A stretch of 64,000 nt of DNA from an uncultured Sphingomonadaceae bacterium. GTDB lineage: Bacteria; Pseudomonadota; Alphaproteobacteria; Sphingomonadales; Sphingomonadaceae. Numbering within the stretch: position 1 is the first letter of the stretch; each line of letters opens with the position of its first letter. Below, in pieces: positions 39,356-49,243 of this stretch. The stretch is taken from positions 558,001 through 622,000 of the forward strand of contig CANMVC010000002.1 in NCBI GenBank assembly GCA_947501325.1, given 5' to 3'. The notes beneath the pieces are model-generated. The model was not told the DNA's origin. It ran no database searches and was given only the letters and a program-made list of their open reading frames with translations. The position numbers and the translations under genes are program-made.

Positions 39356-40333
39356 TCAATCGACCGAAGCAGCCGCAACAGTGTCACCCGTCCGCTCTGC
39401 ATTGACATAGCGGATATCCCAATCGTCCATGGCGCGTTGGCGATCTTCCACCCGGCGAATGGCTTGAACAAGCTCTGTTTTGCCAGCCGATAATTGACGA
39501 GCCTCCAGATAGTGAGTCATTGCCTCGTCTAGTGCGCCTTCCTGTTCTGCACAAAGGCCGCGATTAAAAGCGATGGAAATATGCGGCGCGCTATTGGCCG
39601 CCGCTTGATCCCACATCCGGCACGCCTCCCGCTCGTCCGTCTTGGTCATCTTAACCGCTGCCTTGAAAAGACTGGCAGTCGCCTTGTCCATAGCTTTGCG
39701 GCTTTCCAGCACCCGGATATTTTCCCGCCGTTCTATCGGTGCAAGATCACGGCGCACGGAATTAGCAGCGCTTTGAATCATTCCGCGAATGATGCCTTCA
39801 CTGCTCGCAAAGCTTTCCTTGCGACCGCAAACGGTCTGTTCATTGCCATTGGATTTGCGATCAGAATAGACGGTTTGGCCGTCGCTAAAACGGGAAAGTC
39901 GAATTTGCGCCTGAAAATCAATGACGCGTTTCAGGCAATCCACTTCAACACTTTTGCGCTTCAGGCACTTATCCTTGTCATCGCGCTTTATACAGCGGTC
40001 ACGATATTCGGTCGTTGGATATTCTTCGATCCCCGCCGTTGCCGTTCCGGAGAGCGTCCCCTCCGGTTCTATCGCTGAGCGGCCCGTCATGATTTTGAAA
40101 TAGCGCACCCCGTCAATCCTGATGTCGCTGAGCCGATCTTCTATTTCAAAAGCCAGGGCAGTGCCGTCTCTGCCGCCAAAGCGATCAATTGCGATGGATT
40201 TGATCTCGGCGATATTATCGGCACGCGCCGGATAAAGGCCCTCTATCCGAAGTGTTTCCGCCTGCGCTGTGGCGGCTAGACAAAGCGCCCCCAAACCAGC
40301 CAAGCCCACTTTCGAAAAAGGTAGAACTTTCAT
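39356..40333 (-). CDS. Secreted hypothetical protein with TPR-like C-terminus
   Basis: A 325-residue protein with signal peptide ending near ATAQAET. The N-terminal half is beta-rich with a cysteine-rich stretch (RDRCIKRDDKDKCLKRK) and a further CLKR. The C-terminal third is helical with TPR-like units (AAANSAPHISIAFNRGLCAEQEG, LDEAMTHYLEARQL). GAGGGG precedes the two adjacent ATG codons; the second has better spacing. I do not recognise a named family and give no function. Confidence 0.75.
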   Translation of the reverse strand: MKVLPFSKVGLAGLGALCLAATAQAETLRIEGLYPARADNIAEIKSIAIDRFGGRDGTALAFEIEDRLSDIRIDGVRYFKIMTGRSAIEPEGTLSGTATAGIEEYPTTEYRDRCIKRDDKDKCLKRKSVEVDCLKRVIDFQAQIRLSRFSDGQTVYSDRKSNGNEQTVCGRKESFASSEGIIRGMIQSAANSVRRDLAPIERRENIRVLESRKAMDKATASLFKAAVKMTKTDEREACRMWDQAAANSAPHISIAFNRGLCAEQEGALDEAMTHYLEARQLSAGKTELVQAIRRVEDRQRAMDDWDIRYVNAERTGDTVAAASVD

Positions 40334-40421
40334 CATATTGCCCCTCTAAGCCATTCACCTAAAGGGCTTATCGCAGCGCAGCTGAACCCATAATTACACG
40401 CTCGTTCATAGACCGCTATCG

Positions 40422-41312
40422 TCAAATATCCGGATCGAGCCCATTAGCAATATAGCCTGCAATCCGCGCAGGATCCTGCATCGGCATGAAATGGGACAGC
40501 TCCGGAATATGCAGTTCCTGCGCATTGGGAAAAACATCTACAAGACCGGGCCATGTCGGACTGTTGGCAAAATCCCGCACCGATTCGACATCCCCGCCAG
40601 CCATCTGCGCGCGCAGGATAGTGACCGGCAATGCCATGCGTTTCACGATCGGATAGGGATCCACCGACCGAAAACCCTCATAGACTGAAGCCTCCAGATA
40701 GGGCGGACAAGCCAAGACAAAGCCTTCGCCATTATCGGCCGGCAGTAATCCAAATTCACAATAGTCCCTCAAAACATCCGGCTGCCAAAGACTGAAAGGA
40801 TGGCGATCCTTGAAGGCGGTAAACATGGCTTCGGGCGATTCCCAGCTATTGCGTCGACGCGACACGGGGTTCTGGGTCGGATCGAGGTCGGCCAGCTCGG
40901 GGGGACTTGCATAGGCTTCCGGCTCGGTAATGGTGGGATCGACGAGTACCAGACGCTCAAATCGCTCGGGCATCACATCGGCAACCTGCACCAGCGCATG
41001 CGCGCCCATGCTGTGACCAACGCCGATTATGTTGTTGTAATCCAGCCCGGCTACCAACGCACCAACGGTTCGGCCCATCAAGGTCCAGTCACCTAGACTG
41101 TCAGGCTTGCCGCTACGGCCATGGCCACACTGATCGACGGCAACGACATGATAGCCGGAAGGAAGCGCTGCTATGGTTTTGTCCCAGCAACGGGAATGGA
41201 AGCCCGTCGCATGGACCATCAGGATCGTTGGGTCGGCCGGATTGCCCCACTCAAAGTAACAAAGATCTGTATCGCCCTGTTGAAAACGCTTTTGTGCTAA
41301 GTCAGTTGACAA
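40422..41312 (-). CDS. Alpha/beta hydrolase
   Basis: A 296-residue alpha/beta-hydrolase fold: oxyanion HATGFHSRCW, nucleophile elbow GHSMGAHAL and catalytic His in PELSHFMPMQDP near the C-terminus. The substrate is unknown. A dispersed REP-like element separates it from aspS. Confidence 0.88.
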   Translation of the reverse strand: MSTDLAQKRFQQGDTDLCYFEWGNPADPTILMVHATGFHSRCWDKTIAALPSGYHVVAVDQCGHGRSGKPDSLGDWTLMGRTVGALVAGLDYNNIIGVGHSMGAHALVQVADVMPERFERLVLVDPTITEPEAYASPPELADLDPTQNPVSRRRNSWESPEAMFTAFKDRHPFSLWQPDVLRDYCEFGLLPADNGEGFVLACPPYLEASVYEGFRSVDPYPIVKRMALPVTILRAQMAGGDVESVRDFANSPTWPGLVDVFPNAQELHIPELSHFMPMQDPARIAGYIANGLDPDI

Positions 41313-41320
41313 TATCTACT

Positions 41321-41389
41321 CCGTTCGTTGTTGACTTGTCGCAGCACGTCTTGCCGAGACAAGCCCTTTGATCGGCTCAGGGCGAACGG
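41321..41389. repeat. Degenerate REP-like intergenic repeat
   Basis: A 69-base element with inverted ends CCGTTCG/CGAACGG and the internal stretch AAGCCCTTTGATCGGCTCAG GGCGAACGG. It matches, with changes, the short palindromic repeat reading GTTCGTCCTGAGCCTGTCGAAGG that is scattered between genes in many sphingomonads. It fills the gap between aspS and the hydrolase gene. Only one copy was seen in the window. Confidence 0.6.
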
Positions 41390-41401
41390 TGCCAGAGATC
41401 A

Positions 41402-43186
41402 TCATCCTTCTTTTGGCGGCTCCACCACACGGATATGCAGTTCCCGCAATTGCTTGTGCGACACACCGCTTGGTGCACTCATCATCAAGTCTTCCGCTTT
41501 CTGGTTCATGGGGAACAGCACGACTTCACGGATATTGGGCTCATCGGCTAGCAACATCACGATCCGGTCCACGCCAGGTGCAGATCCACCATGTGGCGGT
41601 GCACCATATTTAAGCGCGTTGATCATACCGGAAAATTCGCTGTCCACGGCCGCTTTGTCATAACCAGCCAGTTCAAAGGCTTTATACATGATATCCGGGC
41701 GATGGTTACGGATGGCACCGGATGACAGCTCGATCCCATTACAGACAATATCATATTGCCAGGCGAGAATATCGAGCGGATCTTTATTTTCGAGCGCATC
41801 CATCTCGCCCTGAGGCATGGAGAAGGGGTTATGTGAGAAGTCGAGCTTCTTCAATTCCTCGTCATATTCGTACATCGGATAGTCGACGACCCAGCAGAAC
41901 TTAAACTCGTCATCGCTGATCAGATCGAGCTTTTCGGCTGCCCGGGTCCGCGCAACACCGGCCAGTTTCGCCGCTTCCGCTTCCTTGCCAGCGGCAAAGA
42001 AAACACCGTCGTCCGGACCACAGCTAAGGTCAGCCAGCAGTTTCGCCGTACCCTCTTCACCATGGTTTTTTGCAATCGGACCGCCAGCAGCGCCCTCTTT
42101 CATGTTGATGTAGCCCAGACCCGCAAAGCCTTCGCCGCGTGCCCAATTATTCATATCATCGAAAAACTTACGGCTATTCTTACCGGCGCCCGGAGCGACG
42201 AAGGCGCGCACAGTGCCACCGGATGATGTAATTTTGTCAAACAAACCAAAGCCGGAGCCTTTGAAATGCTCAGATACGTCCTGAATAATGATCGGATTGC
42301 GAAGATCAGGCTTGTCCGACCCGTATTTCAACATCGACTCCTTGTAAGGAATGCGAGGAAATTCACCGGCAGGCGTAACGCTTTTACCATTTGCAAATTC
42401 TTCAAAAACGCCCGCAAGGACGGGTTCAAGCGCTTGAAACACATCTTCTTGAGTCACAAAGCTCATTTCCAGGTCAAGCTGATAAAATTCACCAGGAGAA
42501 CGATCCGCCCGCGCATCTTCATCGCGGAAACAAGGCGCTATCTGGAAATAACGGTCAAAACCCGCCACCATCAGCATCTGTTTAAACATCTGCGGTGCCT
42601 GCGGCAGAGCATAGAATTTACCGGGATGGACACGGCTCGGTACGAGATAATCGCGCGCGCCTTCAGGCGAGGATGCCGTCAAAATCGGTGTCTGAAATTC
42701 AGTGAAGCCCTGCTCGGTCATGCGGTTACGCAAGGATGCGATAACCTTTGATCGCAGCATCATATTCGCATGTACTTTTTCGCGCCGCAGGTCGAGGAAA
42801 CGATAGCGCAGACGGATATCTTCCGGATATTCCTGCTCACCAAAGACCGGCATGGGCAGCTCTTCCGCTGGCCCCTGCATTTCAACCGTATCTGCCACCA
42901 GTTCAACTTCGCCAGTCGGCAGGTTGGCATTTACTGTTTCTGTTGACCGCGCCGCCACTTTACCGGTGACTGTGATGACCGACTCTTTACGGGCAGAATC
43001 GAGCATCTTGAACGCCTCACTGCCTTCTTCGCTAACAATCTGGGTCAGGCCGAAATGATCACGCAGGTCAACGAACATCAGATTACCATGATCACGGATG
43101 TTGTGGATCCAGCCCGACAGACGGACTTCTTCGCCAACATCGGCTTTGCGAAGCTGAGAACAGTTATGGGAACGATATGCGTGCAT
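41402..43186 (-). CDS. aspS: Aspartyl-tRNA synthetase
   Basis: A 594-residue class II synthetase from ATG 43186 (AAAGG upstream): anticodon-binding OB domain ([23 protein letters not shown]), catalytic motifs [19 protein letters not shown] and the final [15 protein letters not shown], with a GAD insert. The size fits the bacterial type, which in alphaproteobacteria often also charges tRNA-Asn. The track start adds 24 residues in the leader. Confidence 0.97.
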   Translation of the reverse strand: MHAYRSHNCSQLRKADVGEEVRLSGWIHNIRDHGNLMFVDLRDHFGLTQIVSEEGSEAFKMLDSARKESVITVTGKVAARSTETVNANLPTGEVELVADTVEMQGPAEELPMPVFGEQEYPEDIRLRYRFLDLRREKVHANMMLRSKVIASLRNRMTEQGFTEFQTPILTASSPEGARDYLVPSRVHPGKFYALPQAPQMFKQMLMVAGFDRYFQIAPCFRDEDARADRSPGEFYQLDLEMSFVTQEDVFQALEPVLAGVFEEFANGKSVTPAGEFPRIPYKESMLKYGSDKPDLRNPIIIQDVSEHFKGSGFGLFDKITSSGGTVRAFVAPGAGKNSRKFFDDMNNWARGEGFAGLGYINMKEGAAGGPIAKNHGEEGTAKLLADLSCGPDDGVFFAAGKEAEAAKLAGVARTRAAEKLDLISDDEFKFCWVVDYPMYEYDEELKKLDFSHNPFSMPQGEMDALENKDPLDILAWQYDIVCNGIELSSGAIRNHRPDIMYKAFELAGYDKAAVDSEFSGMINALKYGAPPHGGSAPGVDRIVMLLADEPNIREVVLFPMNQKAEDLMMSAPSGVSHKQLRELHIRVVEPPKEG

Positions 43187-43386
43187 GGTGAACCTTTGAT
43201 ATTTGAAATGTTTCTGATGGCGAAACTTATGAGGGCGTAACACAGGCCGAAAGGACATTTGTCAAGGAGGAAGCTTTTAATCTATAAAACTTATCGCACG
43301 GCCCAAGTCGGGACAAAATCGGCTAACCATAGAAATTGTCTATCAGAAATGTTTGCGAGCTTTGGCGTAGCTTGTATAGAACATGC

Positions 43387-44577
43387 ATGAAAATTCATCC
43401 TTTACTGACTGACAATCAGGATATTGCCGATATTTGCGAACGCTTTTCGACCGCCGACTTTGTCGCGGTCGACACGGAATTCATGCGCGAAAACACCTAT
43501 TGGCCCATCCTCTGCCTGATCCAGATTTCTGACGGCAAAGAAGCCGCTGCCATTGATCCACTGGCCAAAGGCGTTGATCTGAAGCCACTGATGGACCTGC
43601 TGGTTGAAAATGAAGATGTTCTCAAAATCTTTCACGCCGGCGGTCAGGATGTCGAAATCATCCACAATATCACTGGGAAGACACCGCACCCGATATTCGA
43701 TACGCAAGTGGCTGCGATGGCCTTGGGGCCGAGCGAACAAATTGGTTACGCCAATCTGGTCGACAGTTGGCTCGGTATCACGCTGGACAAGGGCGCGCGC
43801 TTTACCGACTGGTCGCGACGGCCCTTGAATGCCAGACAGATTGAATATGCCATTGGTGATGTCACGCATTTGTCCGAAATTTTCTCCATGATGCTGGAAA
43901 AACTAATCGAAACCGGTCGCGGCATGTGGATCAATGCCGAGATGGAAAAACTTGCTGATCCCAATAATTATGTGAACGATCCCGAAAATTCCTGGCGCCG
44001 CATCAAGTTTCAGGGCCGTAATCTGGAAGCGCTCGGCCGTTTGAAAGCACTCGCTGCCTGGCGCGAAAAGGAAGCCCAGTCCAAGGATATGCCGCGCGGC
44101 CGGATCATGCGCGATGAGACTTTGGCCGATGTCGCCGCCCATCCGCCCAAGGATCAGCACAAATTGTCACAGGTGCGCGGTCTCTCGGCTGGCTGGAAAA
44201 ATAATGACATCGGAGAACGGTTGATGGAGGCGCTTGCGAATGCGAAGCCACTGTCGAAAGACGAGCTACCCGATCGCAGTGGACGGCGTCCGAAATTCAG
44301 CAAAGAAAATGCTTTGGTCGCTGACTTGTTGAAATTGCTACTGAAAATCCGGTCGACGGAAATGAATGTCGCTTCAAAACTGCTCGCCCGTGCGGATGAC
44401 CTGGAGCGCATTGTCGGCGGAGAACGCGAAGGCGTCGCTTTGCTGGAAGGCTGGCGCTACGACGAATTTGGGCGCGACGCAATTGACCTGATCGAAGGAC
44501 GCATGAGTTTCACGGTAAAGGATGGAAAACTACAGATGACCCATCAGCCGGAAACAGAAGGCGAAGACGCGGAATGA
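43387..44577 (+). CDS. rnd: Ribonuclease D
   Basis: 3'-5' exonuclease for tRNA 3' maturation. The 396-residue protein (ATG 43387) has DEDDy motifs FVAVDTEFMRENTYWP, FHAGGQDVEII and YAIGDVTHL, then HRDC domains. The stop overlaps the start of the I78 gene by 4 bases (ATGA). It diverges from aspS over 200 bases. Confidence 0.95.
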   Translation: MKIHPLLTDNQDIADICERFSTADFVAVDTEFMRENTYWPILCLIQISDGKEAAAIDPLAKGVDLKPLMDLLVENEDVLKIFHAGGQDVEIIHNITGKTPHPIFDTQVAAMALGPSEQIGYANLVDSWLGITLDKGARFTDWSRRPLNARQIEYAIGDVTHLSEIFSMMLEKLIETGRGMWINAEMEKLADPNNYVNDPENSWRRIKFQGRNLEALGRLKALAAWREKEAQSKDMPRGRIMRDETLADVAAHPPKDQHKLSQVRGLSAGWKNNDIGERLMEALANAKPLSKDELPDRSGRRPKFSKENALVADLLKLLLKIRSTEMNVASKLLARADDLERIVGGEREGVALLEGWRYDEFGRDAIDLIEGRMSFTVKDGKLQMTHQPETEGEDAE

Positions 44578-44882
44578 GGGTTCAGCTGTTGCTCACGACA
44601 ATCTTCTGTGCTGCACTTATGGCATGTTCGAACTCTGTAATGAAACAAGACATACCCGAACGTGGCGTGACACCGGGATATATATGCCAGACCGATGGTC
44701 TCGACACATTTGTTGGACGAAAAGCCAATAGTGAAACCGGAGGCCGCGCGCTCAAACAATCTGGCGCAAAAAGCCTGCGCTGGATTCCACCGCGTAGCTC
44801 GGTAACGATGGACTATCGTCAGGATCGTTTGAACATAGAATATAATGAAAAAATGGAAATCCAGCGCGTCAATTGCGGCTAA
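44574..44882 (+). CDS. I78-family peptidase inhibitor lipoprotein
   Basis: A 102-residue protein with a lipoprotein signal (lipobox LMACS, Cys18) and an I78 inhibitor domain: conserved Cys in ICQTDGLDTFVGR, WIPPRSSVTMDYRQDRLNI and the closing VNCG. The two Cys fit the disulfide of the family. I78 members inhibit serine peptidases and probably act in the periplasm. Coupled to rnd by the ATGA overlap. Confidence 0.85.
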   Translation: MRVQLLLTTIFCAALMACSNSVMKQDIPERGVTPGYICQTDGLDTFVGRKANSETGGRALKQSGAKSLRWIPPRSSVTMDYRQDRLNIEYNEKMEIQRVNCG

Positions 44883-44889
44883 GCAGCGC

Positions 44890-46395
44890 TTATTCGGTCA
44901 CCAATACCGGTTCCAACTCCAGCATATTGGCAAGCTGCATATGCCGCTTGGCCACTGCGTCACCGTAAAGCGGCTTCAAATCTTCGGCCATGACGATCTC
45001 CAGCCGTCCATCAATCTTGCGCAATTGAGTTTGCTCCAACGGATTGCGTGTACCACCGCTCAACCGCTGCCCCAACCGCATAGCCAGACCCCAACAAATT
45101 GCACGCTGCGTGGCTTTTTCGCTCGCAAGCTTGCCGCCGCCCGGGAAAATATTATTGCCGCCGCCGAAACTGGTAAATAGGGCCTGCCCCAGCTGTTCCC
45201 GCTCTGCTCCCGTGATGCCGACCCAGTTGCCATGTAGCCCCATCACGAGGCCCCGTTCTGCACGAAAGTTGGGATTGGCTCGCCAAGCTACATCACCCAG
45301 ATTGCAAGCGGCTTGCCTTATACGCTGCCAGTCCGGCGGATCATCGGCAAAGACGGGACTAATCCATTCGCCAAGAAGCTTACTATTTGCCGGAAAACGT
45401 GCCTGTGCGGCCCCGGAATCCTCAGTCGCCAGCAACAAGGGGTCGCGCTTGCTCTCAGGCTTGCTGACGTTTTGAAACAGCAAGCCCTCGCGCGCGCCGT
45501 AGGCCGATACAATCATGGTGCTACTACCGAGATAGCGCACAACAAAGGAAAGTAGCCATGCGGCATCGTCCAATGTCGGAATCCGGGATGTTGAAAGGCC
45601 CGGCACCGCTTTGAGCTTGGCTTTATCCATCCGTGCCAACTGGCTGACCAAACGACGAGCCCGTTGCGGTTGCATTTCATAATGATGGATCACTGGCAGC
45701 GGATAGCCGCTGTCAAACATATCCAGCCGCGCGAGTGAGCGCCAAGAACCGCCGACCAGATAAAAAGGCAAGTCTTGCGCGTTTTGATCCCACCCGGTCT
45801 TTTTAAGCATCTTACGCACTTGCCGTTTAAGCTTGTCCTTACCCTTCGCGCGCAGATCGGCAACCCGCAGGACACCAAGCGGGAAGCTATACCGCTCCAG
45901 CACTTTCCCTTTGTCGATCAGGGCCAGCTCCAGACTGCCGCCGCCAAGGTCACCAACAATACCCCGTGCCTGCGGTATAGCCGAAAGCACGCCCAACCCC
46001 GCCAGCTCGGCTTCTTCTTCCCCCAGCAAAACCTGTGTTTCGAAACCGATTTTTGCAGCGGCTTTAAGCAGGTCTTTTCCGTTAGTGGCATCGCGGACAG
46101 CGGCGGTGGCGAAACTCTCAATCGAATCGACGTCCATTTCCGTACAAAGCCGGTAAAAACGCTCCAGCGCCTGAACGGCCAGCATCATCGAATCTTCAGC
46201 AATGGCCCCTGTCGTCGCCAGTTCCTTACCCAGACCAGCCATGACTTTTTCGTTGAATAAGATAGCTGGAACGCGGGCGGAACCTTGATAAACAACTAAT
46301 CGGATAGAGTTGGACCCAATATCAACAATGGCCGTCCGGCGGTTGATCCGCGGCGATTTTCTCTTTCTGGTTATTTGCAATCCCCCAACCTGCAT
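44890..46395 (-). CDS. ppx: Exopolyphosphatase / GppA-type phosphatase
   Basis: A 501-residue sugar-kinase-fold hydrolase: phosphate-binding AIVDIGSNSIRLVVY, GDLGGGSLELALID and a C-terminal HD-like domain. It removes terminal phosphate from polyphosphate, and may act on pppGpp. It lies 13 bases behind ppk1, so synthesis and breakdown of polyphosphate share a transcript. Confidence 0.94.
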   Translation of the reverse strand: MQVGGLQITRKRKSPRINRRTAIVDIGSNSIRLVVYQGSARVPAILFNEKVMAGLGKELATTGAIAEDSMMLAVQALERFYRLCTEMDVDSIESFATAAVRDATNGKDLLKAAAKIGFETQVLLGEEEAELAGLGVLSAIPQARGIVGDLGGGSLELALIDKGKVLERYSFPLGVLRVADLRAKGKDKLKRQVRKMLKKTGWDQNAQDLPFYLVGGSWRSLARLDMFDSGYPLPVIHHYEMQPQRARRLVSQLARMDKAKLKAVPGLSTSRIPTLDDAAWLLSFVVRYLGSSTMIVSAYGAREGLLFQNVSKPESKRDPLLLATEDSGAAQARFPANSKLLGEWISPVFADDPPDWQRIRQAACNLGDVAWRANPNFRAERGLVMGLHGNWVGITGAEREQLGQALFTSFGGGNNIFPGGGKLASEKATQRAICWGLAMRLGQRLSGGTRNPLEQTQLRKIDGRLEIVMAEDLKPLYGDAVAKRHMQLANMLELEPVLVTE

Positions 46396-46408
46396 CCGGC
46401 AATCGCAA

Positions 46409-48592
46409 TCAGGCTTTTTTCTTGCGGCGACGTAAAGACAGTCGTGGCACTGCAGTGCTTTTGGTCAAGGATTTACCACGTCCCGATAGTGATGGGTTTG
46501 TCATAAAATAGCGATGCAGATTGAATGGCTTATCCGACGGCTTGACCCTTGTGTAGCTGCCATCCGGATTAAGCTCCCAGCTCTGTTCATCGTCAATCAG
46601 GTTCGCGACCATGACCTGGTCTAATATCTGGTCATGGACCGTCGCATTCGTAATCGGCATCATATATTCCACCCGGCGATCAAGGTTACGCGGCATCCAG
46701 TCGGCTGAGCTTATGTAGAGAGCGGCTTCATTGTTGGGAAGATCGCTGCCATTACCAAAAGCCCATATCCGGCTATGTTCCAAAAAGCGGCCGACCACGG
46801 ATTTAACCCGGATATGGTCGGACATCCCGGGAACTCCGGGGCGCAAGCAACAGATGCCGCGAATGACCAGATCAATTTCAACACCAGCATTGCTTGCCGC
46901 ATAGAGCTTTTCAATAAGTGCCGGATCAACCAGAGAATTCATCTTCGCCCAGATCATCCCAGGTTTACCGGCCCGTTCATTGGCAATTTCGCGATCAATC
47001 AAATCCATCAAGTCATTGCGCATATAGCGCGGAGACATCGAGATCATTTCCAGTTTTTCAGGTTCCACATAACCGGTAATATAATTAAACAATTGTGCTG
47101 CATCGCGCGCAGCCTTCGGATCAGCGGTGAAAAAGCTCAAATCGGTATAAATTTTCGCGGTTACCGGATGGTAGTTACCTGTGCCAAAGTGACAATAAGT
47201 CCGGTACCCTTCCTGCTCTTTGCGTACGACCAGAGAAATCTTGGCATGAGTTTTCCACTCGATAAAGCCATAAACCACCTGCACCCCGGCGCGTTCAAGC
47301 GCGCTGGCCCAGAGCAGATTTTGTTCCTCGTCAAACCGGGCTTTGAGTTCCACGACTGCAGTAACCGATTTACCCGCTTCCGCAGCATCGATCAGCGCAC
47401 GGATCACAGCTGATTGCTTACCTGCGCGATAGAGCGTCTGCTTAATCGCGACCACATCAGGATCCGCAGCGGCTTGCCGCAGAAATTCGATCACTACCTC
47501 AAACGATTCATAAGGATGGTGGACCAATATATCCTTATCCCGGATCGCCGCAAAACAATCTCCACCATGGTCACGAATGCGTTCGGGAAAACGCGGACTA
47601 TACGGTGTGAATTTGAGATCCGGACGATCTTCTTCGACCAGCAGGTCAAGATCCCCTATACCAACCAAGCCATCAATACGGCTTTCAGTAGCGCCTTCGG
47701 TCAATAGATTTTCACGCAACATCGCAACCACTGGCTCAGATAGATCCGAACTCATTTCAAGGCGAATGACATCACCCCGGCGCCGACGTTTGATGGCGCT
47801 GCGAAAATAGCGAACAAGGTCTTCCGCCTCCTCTTCCACCTCGATATCACTGTCACGAATGATCCGGAAAAGACCGCTATTTGTCACGTCATAACCCGGG
47901 AAAATTTGATCGGAATAGCATTGGATGACGGATTCAACGGAAACATAGGTTGCTGTCTTACCGGGCATCCGGACGAACCGCGGCAGTCCCGACGGGATCA
48001 TAACCAACTCCCGTATCCGTTGGCGATCAGATTTACGGACTAAATCAAATACTAAGCTCAAGCCCTTGTTGGGAATGAAAGGAAAGGGATGAGCCGGGTC
48101 CAGCGCTTGTGGGGTCAGGACGGGAAATATCTGATCCAGAAAATGCTTCTTGAGCCATGTATCATTTGCCTCATCCAACTCGGAGGCCGACAGAACATAG
48201 ATATCCTGTTCAGCCAACGCACTGGAGAGTTGATCCCATACCTTTTGCTGATTGGCGGTCAAAATGTTGCTCTGCTTGGCGATAGCCAATAGCTGTTGGC
48301 TTGCAGTCAAACCGTCCGCTGATCGTTCTTCAATATTCTGACGAAACTGACCCACTAGTCCGGCAAAACGAACCATGAAAAATTCATCGAGATTATTGCC
48401 GGAAATGGACAGGAAGCGAAGCCGTTCGAGTAGCGGATGCGAGCTGTTCTGCGCTTCCTCGATAACCCGTTCATTAAAGCCCAGCCAGCTGATTTCACGA
48501 TTGAAATAGCGCTCTAATCCGCCTTCCTCAACATAGGCGAGGCTCTGATTCTCACTATCGGATTCTGGCGTCTGGGGGACAAGACTATCCAT
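46409..48592 (-). CDS. ppk1: Polyphosphate kinase 1
   Basis: Polymerises phosphate from ATP. The 727-residue protein has the four PPK domains: N-terminal helices (FNREISWLGFNERVIEEA), head, and the two PLD-like domains with LYRAGKQSAVIRALIDAA, the phospho-His block TYCHFGTGNYHPVTAKIYTD and ISSADWMPRNLDRRVE. It starts directly after the hdaA stop (TGAATG). Confidence 0.96.
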   Translation of the reverse strand: MDSLVPQTPESDSENQSLAYVEEGGLERYFNREISWLGFNERVIEEAQNSSHPLLERLRFLSISGNNLDEFFMVRFAGLVGQFRQNIEERSADGLTASQQLLAIAKQSNILTANQQKVWDQLSSALAEQDIYVLSASELDEANDTWLKKHFLDQIFPVLTPQALDPAHPFPFIPNKGLSLVFDLVRKSDRQRIRELVMIPSGLPRFVRMPGKTATYVSVESVIQCYSDQIFPGYDVTNSGLFRIIRDSDIEVEEEAEDLVRYFRSAIKRRRRGDVIRLEMSSDLSEPVVAMLRENLLTEGATESRIDGLVGIGDLDLLVEEDRPDLKFTPYSPRFPERIRDHGGDCFAAIRDKDILVHHPYESFEVVIEFLRQAAADPDVVAIKQTLYRAGKQSAVIRALIDAAEAGKSVTAVVELKARFDEEQNLLWASALERAGVQVVYGFIEWKTHAKISLVVRKEQEGYRTYCHFGTGNYHPVTAKIYTDLSFFTADPKAARDAAQLFNYITGYVEPEKLEMISMSPRYMRNDLMDLIDREIANERAGKPGMIWAKMNSLVDPALIEKLYAASNAGVEIDLVIRGICCLRPGVPGMSDHIRVKSVVGRFLEHSRIWAFGNGSDLPNNEAALYISSADWMPRNLDRRVEYMMPITNATVHDQILDQVMVANLIDDEQSWELNPDGSYTRVKPSDKPFNLHRYFMTNPSLSGRGKSLTKSTAVPRLSLRRRKKKA

Positions 48593-49243
48593 TCAACCTT
48601 CCTCAATATTCGTCGCTGTTTCCGGCTCTTTGCCAGACTTCTTCAAAGTCAACTCGTGCTGCGACAATGCTTCCATAGCTATAGCACGGGTGATCGGCTT
48701 CTTTTTTTCTATAGCAAGATTATCCATTCGTTGCGCCAAAAGCTGAACATTCCGATAACTGCGTTCCATTCTCTTGCGCAGAAACGACAAGGCATCTTCG
48801 GAAATGGAAAGTCCGCGCTGTGCATAATATTTCTGCAGCAGACCTTCGATCATCGATTCATCCGGTGAGCCTATTTCGATGAGTAAGGAAGCGGCCAATC
48901 GCGATTCTAGATCCGGTAACTGCACGCCCCATTCTGAAACCGGTTTTCCAGACGTTAGCAGCAGCGGTTTGCCTTCTTCCTTCGCGCGATTCCAGAGATG
49001 AAATAAATCCGCATTGGCCATCATCTCAGCATTATCGACTATATGACCGCTGCTATCTTGTTCAAACTGGCGCGCCATAGCGGATTTTCCAGATGCAGGA
49101 CCGCCTACCAATATGGCCGTAAGATTAGGCCAGCTTCGCCAGTTTTTCAGATATTCATGCACCTGAGCGTTGGCATCCGTGACAATATAACCATCATCTT
49201 TTGCAGACAACGCGGTGTCCAAAGGAAGTGCGATTTGGGTCAC
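48593..49243 (-). CDS. hdaA: DnaA-related replication regulator HdaA
   Basis: A 216-residue AAA+ protein resembling DnaA domain III without the DNA-binding domain. It has Walker A GGPASGKSAMA, and a DnaA-like lid (LAQRMDNLAIEKK). Hda/HdaA with the sliding clamp stimulates DnaA-ATP hydrolysis and prevents re-initiation. The GTG start overlaps the upstream stop as GTGA. The ppx-ppk1-hdaA-DUF2066 / purM order is common in alphaproteobacteria. Confidence 0.9.
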   Translation of the reverse strand: MTQIALPLDTALSAKDDGYIVTDANAQVHEYLKNWRSWPNLTAILVGGPASGKSAMARQFEQDSSGHIVDNAEMMANADLFHLWNRAKEEGKPLLLTSGKPVSEWGVQLPDLESRLAASLLIEIGSPDESMIEGLLQKYYAQRGLSISEDALSFLRKRMERSYRNVQLLAQRMDNLAIEKKKPITRAIAMEALSQHELTLKKSGKEPETATNIEEG

